The notes under the pieces were generated by a model. The model was not told the origin of the DNA and searched no databases. It saw only the letters and a list, made by a program, of their open reading frames with translations. Both the position numbers and the translations under genes were made by a program. This document shows positions 20,601 to 32,966 of a DNA stretch of 64,000 nucleotides, piece after piece (position 1 is the stretch's first letter; each line of letters begins with the position of its first letter). Source of the DNA: Strigamia acuminata (Eukaryota; Arthropoda; Chilopoda; Geophilomorpha; Linotaeniidae); assembly GCA_949358305.1 (NCBI GenBank), contig OX442323.1:4340001-4404000 (forward strand). The letters are read 5' to 3'.

Positions 20601-22084
20601 ACCCAGTTGCGATTGCAACACGCGCGAGCATCAATTGAAGACAAAAATGGTAAAACTTAACTTGATTTAATTGTAGAAATTTTAGTACGAAGAAACGCGT
20701 GGTAACACACGTTCATACATAAAAAAAGATGGTGGAAGACCCACAAAACGGGGCCAACTTCCGGTCAGCAAGGACCGGTCACCGAATTTACATACCAGAG
20801 GGATCTTGTAACAACCCTTGATAAGAACAATAATATTCAATGATAAAACGCTTAAAATCAATTCAAACACTGTAAAAAACATATCATCATTCAATAAATT
20901 CAGAAAACAAATAACTTTGACTAATTTTAAAACTAACATAAGAAATAAAAATTAACACTTTGACAATATTAAATCGGTAGATTTTACATAGTCTCTCTTC
21001 ATTCAATAACAACAGATTGCCGCTTGACCACGCATTAAACAGTGCTATGTCATCTGTATATTGAGACAATAGGTGCATTCAATCTTGACTTAATCGTAGG
21101 AAATAACTTCTCCAAACAGGATGTGACGTTTTTTACATCATATCTCTGAGAATTCAAATAAGAGGATTAAGATTAAGCGCACTCTGGGAGCAGATTGACT
21201 GCTTGAACTCTGAAAGTAGGCTTCCAGTTGGGCTTTGACCGACGATGGATATTGTCATTGTAATCTAAGGTAATCTAAGGTAATCTAAGGTAATCTAAGG
21301 TAATCTAGGTGGCTAAACTTAAGCAGTATGAAGCATGTTGTAAATGTGCGGGCAATCTCCAAAGGAAATGTAAAACAGACACTTCTGGAGAGAAAAGCAT
21401 GCAACTGCTATCTCTGCAACTTGAAATGGCAAAAAGATGGAAGGTTGTAGGGATTTGTCTGATAAAATTACGCCCCATGGTCATAAATATCCCTATCTTA
21501 GACTGTCATATCTTAACCATTAGAGTTGAGCTACATACAAAGCAGGATGAGGAAGCCTTGAGTGTATAGTGATTTACTCGTGTCACATCGATGTGTTATC
21601 AAAGTTGCTACGTATTAGGTCATCAATTGCTATTGCGTTGTACAGAATTAATTTTCTGTGGCATCAGTAGTTGCATAAAGCTTGATTCATATACAGTCAG
21701 TCCAAAAAGTTTGGAATAATCCAAATTTTTAGGAGCACATCATTGTTTGAAGGCGTTTTGGCATTGCTAGGAAGCTCTCACTTAAATAAATGAAAATATT
21801 CCTAAAAGAGACTTAATTTAACTCTATTCATATCACCTTATTTTGCGTTTACCATACTGAAGAAAAAGCCTGTCAGTCAGGCCTAATCCGCTGACATTTT
21901 TAGCCAAGACTAGTGACTTCCTCTCCATTTCTGGCTATATTTGCATATTATTTGACGTCTCAATTGCTCATTTATTCTGCATTTCCGACTTGAAGATGCG
22001 GTTCACTGTCAGGTGCCTGCCAATTTTTTTTATAATGAATACTTAAAAATGGCTTGGTTGGTTGTGTTGTATTTGAATGCAGAA
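20601..22084. other. Unannotated stretch with a small tandem repeat and a Tc1-like end
   Basis: 21261-21308 is five copies of TAATCTAAGG. At 21694 TA-CAGTCAGTCCAAAAAGTT resembles a Tc1/mariner terminus, with no partner end found. A 86-codon frame at 21309-21569 is unsupported. Confidence 0.5.
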
Positions 22085-22250
22085 CGATCGCATTGACTTA
22101 CTTAGATATAGTTCGTTTATTTGCGCACACACTACGAACACGAACCGCACGCTATTGTCACGATACAAGAAGTGACCGGAAGTCCCGTGACAACGTCATT
22201 GGTTCGTGAAATTACACCCAACTTCCCCTGGCGGTGGGAGACCCTCATCA
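22085..22250 (-). repeat. Family L, LTR-like repeat, copy 2 (inverted)
   Basis: Reverse complement carries GAGGGTCTCCCACCGCC, GACTTCCGGTCACTTC, GTGTGCGCAAATAAACG and TATATC, in the order found at 20420-20600. Confidence 0.5.
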
Positions 22251-22420
22251 AAATGCATTCATATAAGCTTAGCTGACAAATAGTAATATTGCAAACGCAT
22301 TTTGTAACACATTTTACAAAATATATTATCATTGGCAAACCAATAGCATGCAATATTATTATTCTCACAAAACACAATGCATTTAAAAACACATTCCAAT
22401 ATAATTTTAACATATTATTC
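22251..22420 (-). repeat. Family D internal fragment
   Basis: Reverse complement contains ATAATATTGCATGCTATTGG and CAATGATAATATATTTTGTA, matching the interior of the 17-kb and 42.6-kb family D copies. Confidence 0.55.
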
Positions 22421-22953
22421 AACAATCTATTCCAATTTCATACAGATAGAAAGCCCAAACCTCCAGATAGCTCCCATTTTTCCTCTTTATCCTCCACACA
22501 ACCTCATACTTGCCATGAGAAAAAAATGAATAATACAAATGCACATGAAATATTCAGAAGTTTCTGATAAGACTAAAGCATAAACCTGATTTCCCTTCCT
22601 AACTTAACCCATTTCTGTGTAATTGACTTCTCCAAGAATGAATGGAAAAGTATTTAAAGTACCCATCAAATATTTGAAAAAGTAATTTTCTTTTCAATTT
22701 AAACAGTGTTGGCATCTAAATATAAAGTGGCTCTGCCTACAATTCCTTCCCATGTGTGGCAAGTAAATGATGCCTTAACAATTCTGCCATTATTCACAAG
22801 TAAATAATGAAATGCCATTGCCATAATCAGTCCATCTTCTATTCAACAACAAATTTAAGTACTTCCCACTTCCTTCTTTTACCACAATGTTTTATGTCTT
22901 CTTAACTTTGCAAAATTACCTAGTCTGTTTCAAGTTATATTCTTGTCTAGAGA
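22421..22953. other. Unannotated stretch
   Basis: No supported feature. Confidence 0.4.
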
Positions 22954-23180
22954 AAGGTCAAAGCAGTTTGAACTGCACATCTCATTCAATTCTGTTCTTC
23001 CCTAACTTCAATTTAATGTCTGTAAATACCATCTAATATAGAAGTTGGTCAACAAAGTGAAAGACACCTTTTAATGATTTTGTGGAAGGTCAAAGTCGTT
23101 TGAACTGCATATCTCATTACATTTTGATTACCCCTCACTTTATTATAATGTCAGTAAACATCTTCAAGCCAAGAAACCAG
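22954..23180. repeat. Two diverged units of a 132-bp tandem duplication
   Basis: AAGGTCAAAGCAGTTTGAAC at 22954 recurs as AAGGTCAAAGTCGTTTGAAC at 23086, and alignment continues through CATATCTCATT and AATGTC(T/A)GTAAA. Confidence 0.7.
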
Positions 23181-23272
23181 TCAACATTATGAGAAAAGCT
23201 CCAACAAAATGAAAACATCCAACTCCACTCATTTGTCAAGTCCTAATAGCCACCGGTACATGGAATAAAACT

Positions 23273-23608
23273 AGACTTTGACTGATACCGGTATCGGTAT
23301 CGGCTATCGGCCGATATTTTGGTATTTACCGATATCGGATCCAATATATTTTTGCGTGGCCGATACCGATATTGCCACATTTCTAAAACGCTTTTGAAGC
23401 AGTATATATTATATACTGCTTCAAAAACGTTTCTAAAACATAAAATAAATTAATAAACGCAATTTTAATTTACTTTTTTATTTTGGGGGGTTGGGGGGGG
23501 CGGACATTTTAATTTTAATATCGGTGCAAGTATTGGTATCGGCCGATATTCGGTTGCCGGTTATCGGAATCGGCGATACTGCGAAATATCGATATCGGTC
23601 AAGGTCTA
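23273..23608. repeat. Family R MITE (CGATATCGGCC-rich)
   Basis: Ends TAGACTTTGACTGATACC and the near-inverse GGTCAAGGTCTA. Both flanks are full of CGATATCGG/CCGATA motifs. Inside lies a hairpin with an arm GAAGCAGTATATA near 23397-23425, and two long G runs at 23485-23500. Confidence 0.7.
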
Positions 23609-24382
23609 AATAAAACATGGTGTCGAGCGAATATCAAAAAGCCGCGCGACAAACTGTCTTAATCCTTTAGTGTATCACTAAAAGTGCTTAGTCATCTAAG
23701 ATTGACATCTATTATAACTTCTCATCACCAGTGACTAAGTATTGACCCCCTACTGATCAAGAAAAGTGTTCCAGTAGACCTAACCTTCCCAATTCTGATT
23801 ATAAACTTCTATACTTACTCAGGAAAGATGGTGTTAAAGAGACCTCTGTCCATTGAAACACTTGTATTTCCGTTGTGAAGTATGGAATTTTAATGCAAGG
23901 CATCGGAGGGAGAACTGCAAGGATCAAAAAAGAGAAAGAAGAATGAAAAATTATTCACCTGAGAATTGACAGTTGAGAAACACAATGATTGAAGCTATCA
24001 ATCTTGTAAAAAAATATGCACAAATTTCATGTCTTCCAATATTTTCCACCTTTAAGGATAGAAAGCAGTCCTCCCTTCCTTGCCATTATTCAACGTTGAG
24101 AATTCAAGACGTCAACACTGTATCCAGGGCCACTTTAAGAACTTCGTAGGCCCTAGGCAGTTTCATTCTTAGAGTCCTTTGTCTGAAATTTCTACCGATT
24201 TTTATGCAATTTTATCATTTGCATGCATCTATTACAATTTTTTTTATTAATCTTGAAAGTAGAAAAAAATTCTCGCTGAATCCCTGCTAACATAAAATCC
24301 TGATTACGCCAATGGTTTGTAGGCCCTAGACAGTGTGCCTAGTTGGCCTTATGGATAAAGTGGCCCTGACTGTATTAGTGCA
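23609..24382. other. Unannotated stretch
   Basis: No supported feature. Confidence 0.4.
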
Positions 24383-24735
24383 TCGTACTGCCTCAAATAA
24401 ATGCCGGGGCGTTTATTACGTTTTCAGACCCGACTCTCCCCTGGCGCCTATTTAAAACCTGGAATTGGATCTAGTTCTGGATCTAGTTCTAGAACTAGTT
24501 CCAGAATCCAAAAATGGCAGCCTATTTGCATGTGGCAAAAGACTCGCCAACCAGACGTAAATCGACGAGAGTTGGAGACCTTTCCTTGCGTTGCGTCGCT
24601 TACTTCAACTTGGAGTTGAAGAAAGAATTGGGGTCAACGTCAAGAATTTTTGGACGCAAGCGGCTTGCGTTGTGTCAGTTTTCTTGCATTGCGTCTAGTG
24701 TGAACACAAGTGTGAACCTACGTAGTTTTAAAGTG
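24383..24735. repeat. Chimera: family A left part joined to family C right part
   Basis: 24383-24458 is a family A left end (GTACTGCCTCAAATAAATGC). From about 24455 the sequence is family C (GGAATTGGATCTAGTTCTGG ... CTAGTGTGAACACAAGTGTG), matching 44.95-45.19 kb. The switch occurs at AAACCTGG, which resembles both families at that point. Small ORFs here are repeat-derived. Confidence 0.75.
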
Positions 24736-24752
24736 TGAGTTTGACCAGACTG

Positions 24753-24868
24753 CCGGTAAACCCCGGTTTTTTACCAGCATTATAGTGGCATTCGTAAGTG
24801 ACATTTTCAAACGTTGGCAATATCACTTATAACAGCATGCCGCCTAAAGCAGAGTAATATGGTACATA
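24753..24868. repeat. Family Q foldback, copy 2
   Basis: GGTAAACCCCGGTTTTTTACC at the left, AGCATGCCGCCTAAAGCAGA at the right, and GTGGCATTCGTAAGTGACAT in the middle, shared with 17873-17964. Confidence 0.6.
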
Positions 24869-24976
24869 AAACCTAAATTAAGATCCAATGAACTACAACC
24901 TGCCCCAAACAGCACAATTTGCTATCAAATTAGTGATTGAAAAAATGAAACGGCTCAAACTCCGAGAAGTCCTTAA

Positions 24977-25361
24977 CCCTCGCTGTACCAACCTAAAAAA
25001 AATCCCTTACTCACCCAACCCGGGTCATTTTTTACCCCAAGCCAAAAATTTTTTTCCATAAATGAGTGAAAATGATTTTATTCTCTGCGTATTTCATGTT
25101 TATGAAGAAATTTAAGCAATTTGTTATTTGTCAAAAGAGAGCGACAAAATAATTGACATTGTATTCAAAAGTAGTGAGTAAAAAAAGGAATTTTGTAAAA
25201 TTTTTTTTTGCAATTTTTAAATCTATTATTTTTTTTATTGTTTGTTATGATGTTAAAAGAAAATACATGAAATTTCAGAATGAAAATCCTGATAGTTTTC
25301 GAGAAAAAAAATAAAAACACTTTTGGAGGTCAAAATTGTTACTAGGTTGGGGTGGGGAGGG
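24977..25361. mobile_element. piggyBac-like TTAA MITE, second type
   Basis: TTAA at 24973-24976 precedes CCCTCGCTGTACCAACC; the inverse-type end GGTTGGGGTGGGGAGGG is followed by TTAA at 25362-25365. Ends match family F only in the first CCCTC, so it is a distinct subfamily. Confidence 0.75.
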
Positions 25362-25365
25362 TTAA

Positions 25366-26430
25366 TTAACACGAAAACGTTGTCCAAGCTTACACTATTG
25401 TTCGATTTGTCCGTATTTTCTAAAGCTAAATAAACTAGTATTAGCACTCAGCTTAGAATTATGACAGGTGCAGATGAAAAATTTGACAGCCTTCAAATTT
25501 CTCACCACAAACAGTCAGATTATTATACCAGCCATCAAATTCACAATCTTCACTTGCCGATCAATACATCAGTCATGTCAGTTTGTTTTCCTCCCTTCCG
25601 CAAGCCCAGAATATCAAGAACAAAATTGCAGCAAGCCAAATATGAAACCTGAAATGGCGGTTGCAGGTATATCCAACACAGCTGGTTCTACAAAATGCCA
25701 CTTTTATACTGCTTGCTACGTTTAGGACATCATTAAGTTGCATCACTGCAGGCAGCTGCACTGCTACAGCCCTGCTTCACCGCCAAAATGACCAAAACCA
25801 TTATGGGTTTGCTACAAGATGACTTGCATGAGTGACTGCTTAACAGCGCGAAAAGAAAAAGAAAATGACAGGTTCTCAGTTCAGGGATTCCCCACATGAA
25901 AGCTCAAGGAAAAAATAATAATAGGGAGGGAAAAAATGTTTGAATGAGTCTTCAGGGTCCTTTTTTCTTCCACCCTTACTTATTTTTCACATGGGAAGTC
26001 TTGGAAATAAGGAATTGTTTAAAATCTGTCAGAAAGTGAGAAAGGGAAAGCCTCAATCACAACCGCATCCAAATTTCCAGTATTACATTTTTTCTTCGTC
26101 CGTGCACTCGTTGCCGAACTACAGATCACTCAACAGGGACGAATGAAGAAAACGTATAAGGAAAAGGTCATCCTATGCCTAGTTCACACTTAAATCACTT
26201 TTGTAAAAGTAACTGTTGGACTGTCGTGTACTGTATACATTACAGTACACTAACTACAAACAAAATTAAACTTTTCATCTTTTGCTACCTCAATTTTTAA
26301 ATGTACACAAATGCAATGAAACCATTGACCACATTGATCACAACTCACCCATTCATCATGGTCAGAATTGTGACTTTTTAAATCATCAATATGGCAATGT
26401 GGTATTCTGTAGTGTGGTGCCACATTAGTG
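25366..26430. other. Unannotated stretch
   Basis: Several 60-85-codon frames overlap at 25461-25761 on both strands with no family likeness. No gene is called. Confidence 0.35.
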
Positions 26431-26575
26431 GCGCCAATGATTATTTAGCCTACTTATGTAGTGTCGTGTAACTACGTCCACCCCATGTACAGTTTAAACC
26501 CCTAGTCCGAATAAAGCCATTCATAGAGTAAGACGGGTTCCAAGTCTCTCACTTCAAGAAGTAACAACGTCACTA
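26431..26575 (+). repeat. Family M dispersed repeat, copy 1
   Basis: CGCCAATGATTATTTAG to AACAACGTCACTAAC, matching 37583-37740 throughout. It carries CCGAATAAAGCCA, an AATAAA signal, and no inverted ends, so it could be a solo LTR or retroposon end. Confidence 0.6.
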
Positions 26576-27617
26576 ACAGTATAGAGTATTAGAAAGTGTA
26601 ATTTCTACATGAGGGCACTGCGAGCAAGCCCGTTGTCAAGCTAATTCATTTGTTATTGACAGCCAACCAACGTTCCTGAGAGCACCATCAGAAATGTTGT
26701 TCCGGTATTTTGATTTTATGTGCATTCTCACAAAGTATGGACACATGCTGAAGCACGCATAAATATGCCCAGGCCGGATTATAGCATAGAGAAAAAAGAC
26801 AAATGTCTAGGGTCCGTTTCTTTGGGCAGCCCGGTAAAGAAATAATGTGCGAAGAAAACACTAGGGGCTCCAAAATAGCTTAATCTAGCCCAGGGTGGTG
26901 CCCTTTGTTTTTTGTTTTTTTACCAAAGAGTGGATACTTCTTTGCTTTTATTTCGTGGCATTTGTTACGACTGGGTGTGTCAAAAACACATGCTTGGACA
27001 TATGCTCTGGGCATGCGCTGTCACATTCCCAAGTTTTCGTCTTTTACTGCATTTAAGCACTTCCTTTCTTTTCTCATTCCTCTAGAGATTGTGTTGTCGA
27101 TTTATGAAATGACACATTGATAGATTTGCCATTGTTCTTTAGAAAAGTGTGAAATAAAATAGTTAGTTTTTGCTTTGATTTTGAGCAGAAATGACGTCTA
27201 TTATCAGGGCTTCTTCCTTTGAAAATTTGTGAACATTGTAACTTTGAAAGGATCAAAGACTATAGTTTGATCGATGACGCCAACAAGTAGTTTGTATAGC
27301 GAGTTCTTTGTCCTTTGTCCTTTCTTTCTTTCTTAAGAAAATACTAATTTAATAATGGATTTACTTTGTCATTAAAAGTGTTAAATTGTGCAGCAGTGAT
27401 GAGTAATTAATAGGATAGTAATTAATTTTCTTCTAAACACAATAAGCCCCATTCCCAAAATTAAATACCTACGCAAGTGTTTCATCATGTTTGTTCTGTC
27501 TAGCGACACTTTCATTAACACCAATAATCCACTTCCCGCTTTTACCTTTAAAGGCTTTTCGCAATTTATTTTCTTACTGACTTAAATGAGTAATCGAGTT
27601 TCAACAAGTATTTGCTA
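26576..27617. other. Unannotated stretch
   Basis: No supported feature. Confidence 0.4.
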
Positions 27618-27760
27618 CTATACGCTAACTCGCTACAAGTTCGGCCTTTCTCCCATTGGGCGAGCCATTTCACTCGTGTAGTGATACAAAAAAATAGACC
27701 AAACCACCAGAATTGCACTTAATGTACACACATTGTAATCGAAAAAAAAATTTAAAAATT
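27618..27760. repeat. Family G fragment
   Basis: CTATACGCTAACTCGC then CTCCCATTGGGCGAGCCATT and GTGTAGTGAT, the left half of a family G element as at 33.96 kb. No right end. Confidence 0.55.
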
Positions 27761-28821
27761 GTTTGCTATTCTGACAAAGCAACCAAAAACAAACATGTAG
27801 AATAATCAGACACAAGAGTGCATTGTGTAATGTAGGAAAGCAAACGTAGCACTATCCATATAACAGCTGATTCATACTTCAAGCTTAATTATTTTCTTTT
27901 AAAATAATTAATTACCTTAATTAAATTCAAACAGCAGAAAAGTATTGGATTACCCACTGAGTCCTTCCTCAAGGAACTGAACAGGTGTAGACCTTTTTGG
28001 GAAGAGATAAGCCAAAGGACACGTGTTAACAGTGGAATTTCTCTTTTTTTTGCTCCTCCTTCTTTCAAGTGGCTTTTGCCAGTTAGAAATGAACTCAGTT
28101 GACATTCACTTCATGCAGAATGTGTTACAGTGCGTGTAACACTAGCTGGAGGCTTTTTTCATGCTTTTGGCATCAATTCACACTCAGTGCACCGACCATT
28201 CAGATAAAATATTTCCTGCAGAACCGTGCAAAATGCAGACACCCCTTATTCCTTTCCGCCTCCCAAAATCGATAGCATCTTGATAACAAAGCAAGTTTTT
28301 TCTCCCCCTTTAACATCCATTTTCTCATTCAATGAAGAAGTTTTTGCTGAATTTGTGGGCAAACAGCCCAAATAAAGTGTTTTTGCTTTACATGCACAAC
28401 ATTTGATTCAGTTTTTTATTGCCAATATATTCCAAAATGGTAGAGATCATTTCCTACGTTTCTTTAATATTTGACCTAAAACTAAGCGCCAATAATACGT
28501 TAAAGCAATTTTTTCTCTTGATATTTCCAGTTTAAGTGTATGTGCTTTTGTTATGTGACGCCGCTTTCTTTCGGCAACCCTCGAGTTTTAAAATCTGCGT
28601 TCGCACCCCTCACCAAAGGAAAATATTTTTTGGAAGTAATTTTTCTTACTTGTGTCATTTTACCACAAATTTAGCAACTTTAAACCGAATTATATGCCGA
28701 ATCGAGCGCTACGGATCGGCCGTCAATCGGAACGGTCCATACAATTGTTCAATTGCTTCCTTTTCTTTGGTAAAGCAGCGTTATGGCTCCAATCAAAAAG
28801 AAACATTAATTTTATTGAAAA
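27761..28821. other. Unannotated stretch
   Basis: A 103-codon frame at 28536-28847 ends inside the (ATT)n microsatellite; nothing supports it as a gene. Confidence 0.35.
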
Positions 28822-28918
28822 ATTATTATTATTATTATTATTATTGATTTTAGACTTTTTTTCTGATAAATTGCCGGGTCCGTATAAACGCCCAGGCTAT
28901 TAAACGGGGTTGTACGGT
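28822..28918. repeat. (ATT)n microsatellite and family A right-end remnant
   Basis: Eight ATT units at 28822-28846, followed at about 28870-28918 by CGTATAAACGCCCAGGC and TTGTACGGTA, a decayed family A end. Confidence 0.6.
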
Positions 28919-29951
28919 AGTTATTATTGTGAAAACCACATTTAACTTATTCTTTAACCAACATTTAATGCAGTTAAATGCAGTTAAATTCAGCAAACTT
29001 AAACCACAACCACCTAAAACACTTAAAACACAACTTTTTGAATGCAGCTACTATTTCACTCAACAACTAAGCTTTTCAACCTTATCGGGGTTACCCGGAT
29101 TCATCTTTGTCTGTAGAGAACCCTTCAACCCTTTTATGTCTTCAGTATAATGCTTATTAAAGGGGCCATGATCCCTTAAAGTAGCATTTTTTCACCACTA
29201 TACTTACATAAAAGCCCAGTTTCTCCATTTAAAAGCCAAAACTCCACTAATTCCCACAAAGAAAAAAAAAAGAACACGAGCAATAATTCAGACTCGCCAT
29301 AACCCTATGTGTTAAGCTTTAAATGTCACTTAAACAGATTAAGGGCTCCTTTAATAAACAGCACCATCTTCCTATAAGCCTCACACCTGCTTAATCTTCC
29401 CAAAAGTTGCCCAATGCATTCCATCTTTGTCCAAACGTCTGCAACTTATTCCGAATGGCATTTTCAATTACCACGCACAGATCCAAATCCTTGGGTCACG
29501 TGTAGCAAAGTATCTCTTGCATAAAACACCTGAGTCCTCCCATCTCAGACCAGTGCAAAGGTAAAGTATGATGAAAGCTGTAGGCCTATAATGCGTTAGC
29601 AAATCCTCGCAGACTGACCCTGTTTGCGTAATCTGTTTGCAGCAGTTGCTTTATCAGCACAAATGTGGAATCAATGAGACCTTTCCCTATCTTATTCCTT
29701 CCTTCATGGGTGGCTGAGCTCTCTTGTCTAAGAAATACCAGTTTGGACACACCTAACAAATTGTGTTTCATCTATGCTCACGTGCATGATGTGAATACAT
29801 CATGCGTTCAGTGGAATGCCTGCTGCATCGGGTTAAAGTTGCTTTGTAAGTTTGCCAAGAAAAATAACAATCGAACTCTTGCTGCAGCGTGGGCCCGATT
29901 ACCGGTAACACCACGACTGCAAAACAAATTATCGACGTTTATTTAGTTATA
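28919..29951. other. Unannotated stretch
   Basis: No supported gene; a 93-codon frame at 29665-29946 lacks any family likeness. Confidence 0.35.
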
Positions 29952-30084
29952 CAGTCGAAACTCTTTATAACGAATCGCGATATAACGAATTATCGATATA
30001 ACGAATACCTAAAAATGGCCGGTTTGCTTCGCTGGCCATAGAACACCGTGTTAAAAAATTTCGATGTAACAAATTCTCGACTTT
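29952..30084. repeat. Family E MITE, left part
   Basis: TA-CAGTCGAAACTCTTTATAAC, then GATATAACGAATTATCGATA and TGGCCATAGAACACCGTGTT as in the full copy at 50.15 kb. The right end is lost near 30084. Confidence 0.75.
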
Positions 30085-30160
30085 ATATCTGGCGATAATT
30101 TATTGTTTAAAAAATGAAACGATCTTGTCTGGTGATTTCGGCATAGTAATCATCCTAGCT

Positions 30161-30606
30161 CAGGGGTCGGCAACCTGCGGCTCTTTCGATGCCAAGATAC
30201 CTACCGTACTGCCTTGAATAAGAGCCCGGGCGTTTATTTTTTTTTTCGAGTCGCCCGCCAGGCGCTTATTCAAAACCAGGCGATTATTCAAGCCAGGCCT
30301 CTATCCAAAAAAAAAGTTGAAAATAAATTTTGTTGAACAAATTTTTATTTTTATTAACTTTTTATTAACATTATTCATACGTTTTTAACATATTTTCCGG
30401 TTAACCCGGCGTTTAAACACGCCCGGAGTTTATTCGGGGCCGGCGCTTATTGGTTTTTCGGCTGGCGGTTGGCCGGCCCTTAATCAAGAGCCGGCGCTTA
30501 ATTACGCCCGGCCCTTATTCAAGGCAGTACGGTATATACTTAATCCTAATTCTAATCCTAAATTGTAACTTTTGGTTCTTCCGTCTCAAAAGGTTGCCGA
30601 CGCCTG
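30161..30606. mobile_element. hAT-like MITE with 8-bp target duplication, interrupted by family A
   Basis: Ends CAGGGGTCGGCAACCTGCGG and the near-inverse AAGGTTGCCGACGCCTG. Flanks TCCTAGCT (30153-30160) and TCTTAGCT (30607-30614) agree in 7 of 8 bases, the duplication length of hAT elements. Without the family A insertion only about 115 bp remain. Confidence 0.85.
30204..30532. mobile_element. Family A MITE, full length, nested in the hAT-like MITE
   Basis: TA-CCGTACTGCCTTGAATAA at the left and the inverse GGCAGTACGG-TA at the right. The interior is rich in GCGCTTATT / GGCGTTTA blocks in both orientations and aligns with 53937-54377. Confidence 0.9.
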
Positions 30607-30614
30607 TCTTAGCT

Positions 30615-32479
30615 AATGATAACATTCATTATTAACAAGCGCTTTCAGCTATTTGAGACTGTGCCGAAAATCCACCGATAGAAATCGGCAGCCCAGTGAA
30701 GATTAGAATCTTCACATGGAAAGGAGAAAGTTTTGGAAAATTAGAAATCGATTTGCTTTCAATTTGAATAAATCCACTAAATTGTAAATTCGGAGCTTCA
30801 TTGCGGTTGCCGGGATAATCTGCGGCGATTGTGTTTTAATTTGTCACATAAATTCGTCTCCAATCAATTTGAAAAATTTAAATTCCAAACTTATGCCATC
30901 GGCCCCAATTATTGCAAATTTGTTAAACAAACAAAGCGATGACTACTGCATCACCACACACCTCCAATTTCACAAGTTACACCTATTTTATCGTCCAGCA
31001 TTATGTTCAACTGATTGTTTTCAAATCCCCAGCCATTCATTGGATTACTACAACTATCCAAATAAACATTTCCTATTAGATGTATCATGAACCAAATTAC
31101 CAAAACCTGTACAATCCATGATTGGAATTGGTCAATTGGCCACAGAAAATAACTCCTGCCAACATATCAAGCCGAAAATAATTGTTTCTAAATTATTATG
31201 CCATTGTTATGTTGATGGATCAATAAGTAATTAGGAAGTCTTTTAGAATTCATTTGTTCTTTGGCAAAATTTAATACTCTTCTTTATCCTAGCTGGAAAT
31301 AAATTGAATTCATGTGTGGTGCGTTGAAAGAAAAGAAAAAATGATTCTTCAAGTTTGGTTAGCAGTAACAAACATTTAGTAGCAATTTGTATTGATTAAA
31401 GGTGACACATTAAGTCGCCAAATTAAATTATTTAAATTAAATTGCACAGCTTAGTTGTAGTGGAAGCTGGGGAAATGTAAAAAATTTAAATTAGAATATT
31501 ATTCAAAGGAGCTAATGTTACATTTTGCTATTCAGGGAGTTATTTGGATGTGAAAAATGTTCTTAATGCGAAAAAATAAATGTTATTTTCACAACATTCC
31601 ATCTAATTATCACATTTATAAGCGTATTTAGGTCAAATGACAATCAATTATTCAAAGACAGTCAACACATCAAGATAAATATTTACAAGATATTAATTTT
31701 TAAATTGCATTTCTCGTAAAATAAGTACCCACAACTTACTAAGAATCAACTCAAGAATGAATGAACCAGGCCAGGCTCTTTAACAATACCTAAAGCTAAT
31801 GGTAGGTTGTGTTCATACCGAGAAACTTGCGCCATTGTCCTCAACACAGTTCGTATTGTAAAATATTATAAAATATTGTAAAATTTCAAAATTTAAAATG
31901 TTTGTAAAGTTATTGTAAAAAAAGTCATGAAAATGGTCTCTTTCCTAGATCGTAAATGTATTGAGTTCGAAACTTGAAGGTTTGTATGGGAATTATTGTA
32001 TATATTTATTGATTTAATTGTCTCAGTAATAATAATCCTTTAAAATTAGGCCTAATACTGATAAAACAACAAGGTGTTTGTACTGTCGGAACATGTGTAG
32101 AACAGAATGTGCAGTTTAAATTTAGCATCAAGATACCAGACACAAACTGTATTCTATTTCAATCAAGTAATGTGTGATAAATAAATACTAACCCTTCAGT
32201 GGCAATATCATGCTTGCATATTCAGTATTAATAACCCAAATGTAGTGTGGGTACCATTTAATGAGTTAATCACAGAAATTCTTGCCTTTACATAAATTCA
32301 ATGTCAATGGACTTTAGGGATTTGTTCTCATAATTGGATACAGAGTTGTTAATATTCAAGATTATTACTGCATCAATAAACCCACTATATAGTAGCTCTA
32401 TTAAGTTTTGAAAAATTCAAATATGAACCATGGAACTGTGTTTACAAATAAAGAACCTACAAATTTAAATCTTTTCCGT
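30615..32479. other. Long unannotated stretch
   Basis: Almost 1.9 kb of A+T-rich sequence in which I see no repeat copy, splice-bracketed frame or RNA gene. ATTGTAAAAT motifs repeat briefly near 31855-31890. Confidence 0.4.
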
Positions 32480-32966
32480 TAAGCTTGGTTCACACTTGTG
32501 TTCACACTAGACACAAGAAAACTGACGCAATACAAGCTGCTTGCGTCCAAAAATTCTTGACGTTGACGCAAATTCCTGCTTCAACTCCAAGTTGAAGTAA
32601 GCGACGCAAAGCAAGGAAAGGTCTTGCAGCCAACCAATCACGATCGACTCCAACTCTCATCAATTCACGTCTGGTTGGCGAGACTTTGCCACATGCAAAC
32701 AAGCCGCCATTTTCGGATTCTGGAACTAGTTCTAGAACCTTCTGATTGGCCAGACGCAACATCAATTGTTTCAGCTCTGTTCACACGTGCCCTACAGTGT
32801 GAACAGATGTTGCAATCCGGTATTTTGGCAGATAAATACTTACCTTTCCGTATCGACCGAATCACAATGGAGATGCCGTTTATAAGCCTTAAACTCTGTT
32901 GCCTAATTTTTTCTTGCGTTGCATTGCGTCGCCCCTAGTGTGAACACAAGTGTTAACCTAGCTTTA
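32480..32966. mobile_element. Family C MITE, copy 1
   Basis: Ends AAGCTTGGTTCACACTTGTG and the inverse AACACAAGTGTTAACCTAGC, next to TTAA on each side. The interior is a larger palindrome-like arrangement with TTCTAGAAC and GCGTC motifs and is inverted relative to the 44.8-kb copy. ORFs on both strands here are shadows. Confidence 0.85.
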
